Positions 56,584-64,000 of a stretch of DNA of 64,000 nt are shown one piece after another. Source of the stretch: Coniferiporia sulphurascens. Its lineage: Eukaryota > Basidiomycota > Agaricomycetes > Hymenochaetales > Hymenochaetaceae. Every line of letters starts with the position of its first letter. Within the stretch, counting starts at the first letter, position 1. The translations under genes were made by a program, and so were the position numbers. The stretch lies in contig NBBA01000002.1 of the NCBI GenBank assembly GCA_002794785.1, forward strand, positions 2,108,001 to 2,172,000, in the 5' to 3' direction. A model generated the notes under the pieces. That model did no database searches, was not told where the DNA came from, and worked only from the letters and a program-made list of their open reading frames with translations.

Positions 56584-58800
56584 AGCCGCCTTGCACGTCT
56601 GCTCTCCCCACTGCTGCACCCAACCGAGGGGAGACCAGTTGAGTCCACGTTCCTTCTCGCGTCGTCATTGCTTGCTTAACATTCCGAGAAAATAGCGCTT
56701 TCGGACACTGTTTCTTTCCTTCCCTTCCATTCGTGACCCCGCTGCCGATAGACTATGCCCTTTCTTTTCCGTCTCTCCGTTTTCTTTTCCTTTTCTTTTC
56801 CGGGATTTTGAGGAGTGTGCTGGTGACCTAGTGCTGGTGCGCTGCGGACCGGTGCATGTTGCCGATCGTGATCTGATACCGATTGTTTTCTTTCATTGTG
56901 CTTTCCTATTGTCGCAGATGGACTGTACTTTTTCCCACCTGGTAAGTTGTCTGACTGTCGAACTATGCCCGAGATGGTAGCTCATGTTACATTTTTTCCT
57001 GCAAGTTACCAATACCGACTCCTCGCTTGTACAGTAGATTACGGTCTCTTAAGAAAACTTCTGATGTCGTCTGTCGTTGACAATATTATATATTTCTCCT
57101 GTACGAGTCGAGTGCAATGCGAAAATACCAGTCTTGATTTATTTCGCCCGTTCTTGTGGTTGTGCTGGGAGGGGGAAACGGAAGCATCTCGGGGAGAGAC
57201 GGGGAAGGGACGCGCGTTTGTCGTATGGCGGACTACGGAAGCAAATGTGTGTGTGGCCAAGGGCAAAGCCTGACATAAGGGCCGCCACCATCCCGGGAAT
57301 ATTCTCTCCTGACGCACATGTGCCTCTCGGTGCCTCTAACCCGTATGTGTGGCCTCGGCTAAGTTGCACCTCCGTCATACTGCACATGTCGTTACGCACA
57401 AATGTGCATGTCTAGGGTGTGCGGCCGCCAAGTACTCGGGCGTGATACTCGTCGTCGCGTTGAGAGTGGGGATAGGGAAGGCGATAGGAGGTCGGTCTTT
57501 TTTTCTTCCCTTCTACTACCCACCACCCTTTGTTTGCCTGACGTCATGAGCGAACTAGCCGGCGGGCTAGAAATTTTGTGTCCCTGCGTCTTCCGTGGAC
57601 GGCTCACGGGCGACGGAGGTTCAAATTTTTTCTCTTTTTTTGCTTCCATGCCCGCCGCTGTCGGGTGCCTGATTACTGTAGATCACGTGGGGAGTGTACC
57701 TTTCCCTCCCGCCACCCGACGGTTCGAATTCAGCTCCGCAGTGAGCTCCGACCCGCGACTGTGATAACCGTACCGTGACCGAGGCCTCCCGCAGCTTCTT
57801 CCGTACGCCTCGATCACAACATCGATATTAATATATGCGACGCCGGGGGCTCCAACGCCACGACGCATAACGTAAGTTACGTAACACGTAACGCAACATA
57901 GAGAAAAAATAACGTTTTAGGTAGCATACTCTTTCATTCTTTCATCTTACTCGTAGTTTAATTTGTTTAATCTGCCCCCTCCAAAGAGTTTAAAACACGT
58001 TTTTCGCGCTGACTCAAGATGTCTGTTCTCATCTTCTTTCAGGTGAGGCATCATTTGTTTATTTATCTATTTTTTTTTTCGCGTTCTGCCGCCGCCCGCG
58101 GTTTACGGTTTACGGCAACCTCCTTTCCTCCCTGGGCCCCGGGGTGATCGCCCGTGCCCGTGCCCGTCGGTGGCGCAAGAATCCAGGGGAGGATCGACGT
58201 CGACGCGGCCGCAGCCGTAATATTAATACTCGATCCCGTTCGGGGCGCCCGTACCCCCGAGAAAGCTTTTAGGCCCGCTGCCTTCTTTTTATGATTTTGA
58301 TGGCATAGTCTCGCGGGGCCGTACATGTACATGTATGTGCGTTTCGCTAAAAATACCTTCTCTCTTGTTTATTTTCTACTTTTCTGGGCACTGTCGGTGT
58401 TTTTCGTTAGCGCGGGGAGAAGAGAATTGGAAAGTCTGGGGATGGCCATGGGGGTGTATTGTATGTACAGTACGTACTTGACTCTCTTCTAGCCGAAAAG
58501 GCGTGGTAGTCGTCATGATCAACTGGTATGCGTACTGTACTGTACCTTTGGAACGCGATCGTAACCTCTTCACCCACCCCAGCCTGAAGGCATGACTACG
58601 GGCATCATCATGGAGGTTCAGAAGAGCGCCCCACTGCATCCAGCCTGAGATTGTAGTAGCACGATATGGAGTCTGACTCTCACCGCCCGCCCCGCCTCAC
58701 AGCCTTATCACCCAGTCGGAAAAACCCGACCAACTCCTTCAGACGGAGTCAGACATCGGACGTCGGACGCTGTGGGTCCTGGGAGCGCGTTCGCAGGGTC

Positions 58801-58824
58801 GCCCTTCCGCCCTTCCGCCCTTCC
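58801..58824 (+). repeat. Three perfect 8-bp units GCCCTTCC
   Basis: A short pyrimidine-rich tandem repeat within the ORF-poor island. Confidence 0.9.
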
Positions 58825-59798
58825 TTGAGTGCCTGGATTCGCCTCTGCTTCTTTCTTCTGCTTTGTGGTACATCATACAGACGACGGCGTTGCTATCGCT
58901 ATCGGAGGCCGAACTTCCCGCGAGCAAAAGCCCGGCCGACCGTAGCGTGAGGATGATTGAGGCGAGAGCACATCATGGACTTCCCTCGAGATTATTCTCT
59001 GGTTGAAGCTGAAGTTAACTACGGCGATCGGCCTTTTTATCAGTCCCAGACGGCAGGCATTAATATTCACGCCGCATGCGCGCAACGGCCGATTGGCAGA
59101 AAAGGGGAAGAAGCCCACTCCGGAGGGACGCGTCTGTGCCAGCCTGAGTGCGGGGTCTGGTGCCGACTTTTGCGTCGACGGACTTTAGGCTGCACGTGAA
59201 TGCAAAGATGCGAAAGTGGGCGGAGGGAAAAGGGCGAGGGAAACGGACGAAGGCGAGAGGAGGCGAGGGGACAAGTGTTAAAGTAAATTAATTCAAAGAA
59301 AAGAAAAGAATAAAACACGCCCGAAGCCTCAGTGCAATGGACACTCAGGCTGGAACCAGGTCCAGACACAGATCCGAATTGGGGACCGGGGTCTAGGCCC
59401 GATCGGCTCGCTCGTAGGGTATGGACCCTCGCACCTAAAATCACCGATATGGCAGCACGACAATATTGATATTTCTTATGAGTTTATTATTGGTTCCGCA
59501 GCATCGGGAGATCGGGGTGTATGCGTGGTCAGTGGCTGCCCCATGCCAATATTAATCACTGTTGATACCCACTGCCAGTCGACCCTGACCCTGCGCGGAC
59601 ACGGCATCCTGCGTCCTGCGTGCTTGCAAAGTAATTCAAGTTACTGGGAAGGTGGGACGACTTCAGCAGGCTTCGGCTTCGACTTCGACTTCGACCTTAC
59701 ACCCCGTGCCTCGGGGCGTGCGCGGCACATCCCGGCATTCCCGGCATCTCTAGCCTTTTCCCCTTTTCCCTCTCGCACAGCAGACTAAGTAGTACTGA

Positions 59799-59816
59799 CA
59801 GCAGCAGCAGCAGCAG
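59799..59816 (+). repeat. (CAG)6 trinucleotide repeat
   Basis: Six perfect CAG units in non-coding DNA of the island. Confidence 0.9.
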
Positions 59817-59844
59817 CACTGGCAGCAGCTTCGGTTTCCGCGAT

Positions 59845-59876
59845 GCGTGTGCGTGTGCGTGTGCGTGCGTGCGTGC
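59845..59876 (+). repeat. GCGTGT/GCGT microsatellite
   Basis: A run of GCGTGT units passing into GCGT units, about 32 nt, followed by a palindromic ATACATGCATAC segment. Confidence 0.85.
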
Positions 59877-60866
59877 ATACATGCATACTGCGTGCGTGTG
59901 GGCACCAATTAATGACCCCAGTCCCAGTCCCAGCCCTGGCCCTGGCCTCTGGGCCCCCCGCGCCGCGACCCCACTGGTAAGGGCAAGTGGTGTACACACA
60001 ATATACACGCATAAATAGATGAAACATTAGTAGTTAGTAGTTCCCTCCTAAAATACGGGGACTAGTATATATGCATTCGTGCAGATGCATCCTAATATTA
60101 ATCCCAATCCCACAGAATTAACGTTCGACCCGAACGAAGGGCAGAAAGGGTGCTTGTGCCAAGCACCGCGACGAGCCGGCAACCACCACGAGATAAGCAG
60201 AACTTCGAAATCTCTTTTCATCTCTTCTAAGACATGCGAAAACTAAAACCAGTAAAGAAGAGACGTAGTGGCGTAGCAGAACGAGTCTAATAATACGACA
60301 GATATAAATAACAGAGCAGGGCAGGGCAGAACAAAGTGGAGTACATGCATGGGTGTTTAGGTCCGTCAGATTGGAAGAAGAGGAACGAACGAAAGAAAGA
60401 AAGATACAAAAAAACGCAAAAAACGCAAAAAGACCAACGCAGCAATGGCAGAAAAGGGCGAGGTAAGCCAAGGCAGCGCATGCGCGTGCGCGTGATAGCA
60501 TTTTGGGTAAGAAGCAGAACAAGAGGTATACCGTAAAGCAGGAAGTTGCGAGGCACCGTGCGTGAGTTGCGCGGGAGGGCGTTTACAAAGTAATGGGTAC
60601 ACGTGACATGCCGAAAATACAACAGGTGAACTTCTTGAGGAGGTGATAGATAGAGGAACAGATAGATGGATTGATGGATGGATTGATGGATGAATGGGAT
60701 GGGATGGGTGGGTAGGCGGACGTGGCGGTGAGGGAATCGGCGGATAGAGTTTTGCAGAGTTTGGGCCCAGTAGTGTTCAGAGAAAAAGAAGCATAGAGGT
60801 GGGGATCACGAGTAGCGCAGCCAGGGAAGAGAAGAAACCTTGTGCTGCATCGGGAGCTATCAGGAG

Positions 60867-60923
60867 ATAGGTCTTCTGCCCGATAATAGGTCTTCCGTCC
60901 GATAATAGGTCTTCCGCCCGATA
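60867..60923 (+). repeat. Three tandem copies of a 19-bp unit
   Basis: Unit ATAGGTCTTCCGYCCGATA repeated three times with two or three mismatches, 80 bp beyond the stop codon of the OPT transporter and so probably in its 3' transcript or flank. Confidence 0.9.
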
Positions 60924-61003
60924 AGAGGTTAGGGCAATATGACCAGACCAGATCGTCGCATCACACACTTTGACTTGGTCAAGAGTCGGATATGGCACTA
61001 TTA

Positions 61004-64000
61004 CTACCATACCGTAGGCCTGTGATCAAACGGGTGAGTAAGACTGAGTTTGAGTAGCGGAGAGTGATTGACATACCCGAATGTGCTCCCTGGTTCGACT
61101 GTGCGGTAGGGCAAGTAGTCCCAATCCGCGGTATCTTTGTACACGTTGTTACCCCACCATGCTTGTACGCTGTTCAACCCGATGTTGTTGTTACGGGGGA
61201 ACTCGAGGCTTTAGATGAGTGTTAGCTTGCGTCATAGAAAGAAGGCAAGATTGAACTGGTAGACCCACCAAAAAAAGATTAGCAAAGCGCCAAGCGCAAT
61301 GCTTGAATCAAGCGCCGCAGAGAGGACGTCTTAAAAAAGTTTCAGTTTCTCAACCATAAACCAGGTATTAAAAAATGTCTCACAGTTGTACTTCGCCCAC
61401 CAAGAGAAATAGCGCCGCCTCACAAAGTACTGGAATATAAACGCGACAATCGCCCACGGCACGTAATTCACTGCTGTGGCAGGAGGGATTAAACTAGTAC
61501 CTCCGAGGATTAACGGCACGCTGTTTTGTATTTGGATGAGTTTGATCGCGATGCTACGGGAACCTTTGCCACTCACTTGATGTACCGGAGATAGCGGTTT
61601 GGAAAGCGCTTCAGGAGGAAATACGTGATCAAAGGTAGAACAGCGCCGATGATGAAGAAAAACATCAAGGCTGGGGATATCGTTAGATAGATAAAATAGC
61701 AGAGACAAAAAGCTCATACGACTAGAGGAAATGATCAGATCTATCCTTTGGTAATGAAGGAAGGGTACGACATACTAGTATGTCTGGCCCGATGAAAATT
61801 GGTTCGCGGGGCCAATGACACCCCAAATGACGCTCGCAGTGTAAAACACCTGAGTAATAATTTAGCTCATTACTCAGGCCTTTGAAGAGAGATATTGACC
61901 TGCGTATCCGGACAAATGAAGCGGTTTCTTTGATCCGATGAGCACATATCGGCTGCGCGAGATTCAGTTAGACCATTCTGGAATAGGGTAGCTAACGACA
62001 GCACTTACGGATGTTTTCAAACATCCACGACTGTACCGCTAGGTTAACTGTTCCCGCGATCACAGTTGCGACGACTTGACTCCAGAACATCGGTCTCGGG
62101 GGGATCTTCATGTAATGACCCAGCTTGAAGTCCGATGTAAACTTGAGTGCTTGAGTTACGCCCTAAGACAGCTGACGTCAAAATTGTGCAGACCAGCAAC
62201 AGCAAGAAAAAGTTACGCACAATATATGCATACGTCTAGTCACATTAATGCAATGCTAAAGTAAGCGCGAAAATCCCATGTACGAATCTAAATGAAAGGA
62301 CCTTGAACATCATCATGGCTACAGGCTTCCCGGGTAGGGCATAGCCGACGATAAGTTCCCCGATTACATTAATCGCTATCTGCTGATTTGTAATGGCTTG
62401 GATAATACCGATAGGTATCGTATACACAAAGGCTGAAAACGATGAGGTCAGAATGCATTCCTACAGCAATTGAGATGGAAAAAAGCCCACCGACAGCCAG
62501 CGCGAGAGTCAGCGCCCATACAGGCATCTGGGTCGGCCAGATCTCAATGCTCACGATTGCAAAGACAAACATTGTTGCTAAAGGAAGAGAAGAAAAAGTA
62601 AATGGCGCCGCGCGTGCCAAGACGAACTAGACTTGGCATACCGAATATTACAAGGTACCAGTAGTCCGGCACTGCAATCTATCAGCCCTGAGGCACTCGG
62701 ACAATATAGTGGAAAAAAGGTACCTTGTCGGTAGTTCGACATAAGCCTTGCATGAATGTCTGGGCGCTCGCTAACCCCGCCACGGATTCTTACCATGATA
62801 GACTTGCGGACGTACAGTATTGTGTGTACGATAGTCGCCGTGATACTGGCAAAACTCAGTCCGTATGATACAGCAAACGCCGTACTGAAAAAATTTCAAT
62901 TAGTTCCTTTAAGGCTTCTGCGGTGCCGCGGCTTTAAATAGACTCACGGGAGGTAGAGCGGACTATAGGCTTTATATTTTTCAACGTCCAAGGTAGCATC
63001 GGGGGTGAGAATCCGGGATACGTTGTATATATTCCCTTCGTTATCGTATGACATCCTCGACATGATCCTTGAGAGTACGAATATTAACACCATATCGACA
63101 AAGACAAAATGCAAGGAGCTCACGGCATAAATTGGCTATTCCAGACATTTTTATACTAGAATTGGTGCTGATTAGTCTCTCAATGGATCTTGGAGGTGGC
63201 ATTTCCCCCTTACATAGAGTATAGGTGTTAGAATCCCTGTACGAAAATGAGAAGGAGATACAATGGGAATTGTTAAGGACAGATACGTACAATAAAATAA
63301 CACAAATCCCGCCGTTATGTTGGCAGCAGCCCACCCTACACGCGAATTCTAGTTATAACGGGTTGTGTGGCAGATTATGTGAGACCCATACAAGGCATGG
63401 CCAGACTAATCGGGAAGCAGCATTTAATATCCGGCAAAATAAACAGGAGGACTTTTGACTCACGGACTAGACACATAAGCAATTTGTGCCCAATCGAAAG
63501 TAATTATCGACATGCCCATACCGCTTGCATAGCCGAACATCTGCTTGACAGCCTGAGGAGCATTTAACACGACTCATGACTCAAGGAGGACCGGTGACAA
63601 GAAGAAAATATTTACCACTACGCGGAAATTCCGGGAGGTGTTAGAATCGTTTCCTAATCTAGGACACCAGACTCACAGTTATTTGGAACGATCCAGCAGA
63701 CCCACGTGAACATTGACAACGCAGTAAAAAGATACCCAGGAAAAAAATCTTCGGAGATATGGAAGTCAGAACACGTCGCGGCCCGAGGAATCCGCGCGAA
63801 CGTAATTATGCTTAGTGGAGCGAAGGAATACTCACAATACGCAGTCGCAGCAGCCAAACAAACTGTGAAAAATCGTTCTCGAGACCATCCTCCACGCTTG
63901 CCCATCCCGACATATTCCTGGGAGTGGAGGGTGTTGAAAAGTGCACATGTCACCAAATTCGCCGGCCAAACTAGAGCGATAGACGGAAGTACATTTACCA
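61004..64000 (-). CDS. OPT-family oligopeptide transporter (5' partial), micro-exon rich
   Basis: Minus strand, running off the right edge. Exons in order of translation: >64000..63836, 63748..63677, 63617..63616, 63552..63464, 63405..63392, 63335..63291, 63236..63214, 63155..63124, 63067..62948, 62884..62724, 62671..62642, 62577..62491, 62432..62302, 62235..62221, 62162..62009, 61952..61900, 61849..61776, 61721..61720, 61670..61577, 61520..61384, 61329..61269, 61208..61077 and 61019..61004. Family blocks are clear: FFPGYLFTALSMFTWVCW, QMFGYASGMGMSIITFDW, VSIEIWPTQMPVWALTLAL, IPIGIIQAITNQQ, FTSDFKLGHYMKIPPRPMFW, ILGGTSLIPPATAVNYVPW and QAWWGNNVYKDTADWDYLPY. It imports small peptides (or related metal-ligand or glutathione substrates) with protons at the plasma membrane. 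All junctions are GT-AG. The two 2-nt exons are inferred from phase. Confidence 0.88.

Larger units (their letters stand above)
56584..61003. other. ORF-poor, simple-repeat-rich island between convergent genes
   Basis: This 4.4-kb stretch, the largest gap in the window, has no frame I can support as a gene. It contains several short tandem repeats (58801, 59799, 59845, 60867), palindromic GTAC runs near 58322-58337 and 58457-58545, and four copies of AATATTAAT between 58219 and 60102. Both flanking genes point into it, so it should be 3' flank. Its size suggests something else, such as a non-coding RNA or a decayed insertion. Confidence 0.4.

Noticed and set aside
59697..60622. Minus-strand frames rich in Leu, His and Ala across the microsatellite zone
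   Set aside because: They translate CAG, GCGT and CCCAGT repeats and have no start or domain structure.
61671..61775. Frameshift or pseudogene as explanation of the OPT junction
   Set aside because: All other exons are intact with strong splice sites, and a two-intron reading with a 2-nt exon restores the motif. It remains the main alternative until cDNA is seen.

Overview
The window is nuclear DNA of a filamentous basidiomycete, most likely an Agaricomycete. Genes are packed on both strands and are cut by many GT-AG introns of about 50-70 nt. The proteins are typical fungal housekeeping families, including a mitochondrial rhomboid, Tul1, Hse1, Nnf1, an Ist2-type anoctamin and an OPT transporter. 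I found no prokaryotic features, no CRISPR array, no transposon and no convincing tRNA. I built the exon models by hand from splice signals, reading phase and protein-family knowledge. Exon lengths sum to intact frames wherever I give a full model.

Layout. 1-2.3 kb: 3' part of an unidentified coiled-coil/basic protein (+). 2.7-7.8 kb: a METTL21-type methyltransferase (-), mitochondrial rhomboid protease Pcp1/PARL (-) and an Rkm5-like methyltransferase (+). 8.5-10.2 kb: secreted, probably GPI-anchored pepsin-like protease (+). 10.8-12.2 kb: divergent histone H3/H4 pair. 12.3-17.6 kb: Rsa4/Notchless (-), ribosomal protein eL33 (-) and ornithine acetyltransferase ArgJ (+). 18.1-21.1 kb: Ist2/TMEM16 (-). 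23.5-30.0 kb: a 1358-residue disordered protein (+) and a membrane-anchored Lys-rich protein (+). 30.8-35.7 kb: Hse1 (-), Uev1/Mms2 (+), Bud20/ZNF593 (-). 36.3-42.1 kb: small helical protein (-), Tul1 (-), Nnf1 (+). 42.4-46.8 kb: mitochondrial phosphate carrier, gluconokinase and eL37 (all +). 48.7-54.6 kb: Pro/Ser-rich protein (-), RidA (-), SAICAR synthetase (+) and a multi-pass membrane protein (-). 55-56.6 kb: two small putative genes (+). 56.6-61.0 kb: ORF-poor, simple-repeat-rich island. 61.0-64.0 kb: OPT oligopeptide transporter (-), cut by the right edge.

Themes. Large-subunit ribosome functions recur (Rsa4, Bud20, eL33, eL37, Rkm5-like). Ubiquitin-dependent membrane sorting also recurs (Hse1, Uev1, Tul1 within about 10 kb). 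Several neighbours start back to back across 160-370 bp and probably share promoters.

Most unusual observation. The OPT gene is split into about 23 exons in 3 kb. One junction keeps its frame only if a 2-nt exon (61720-61721) lies between two normal-sized introns. A second 2-nt exon (63616-63617) is the best reading of another junction. Other points of note are tiny terminal exons in several genes (eL37's first coding exon is just ATG), an H3 tail two residues longer than canonical, an insertion beside the ArgJ self-cleavage site, and a 9-bp motif repeated through the ORF-poor island.
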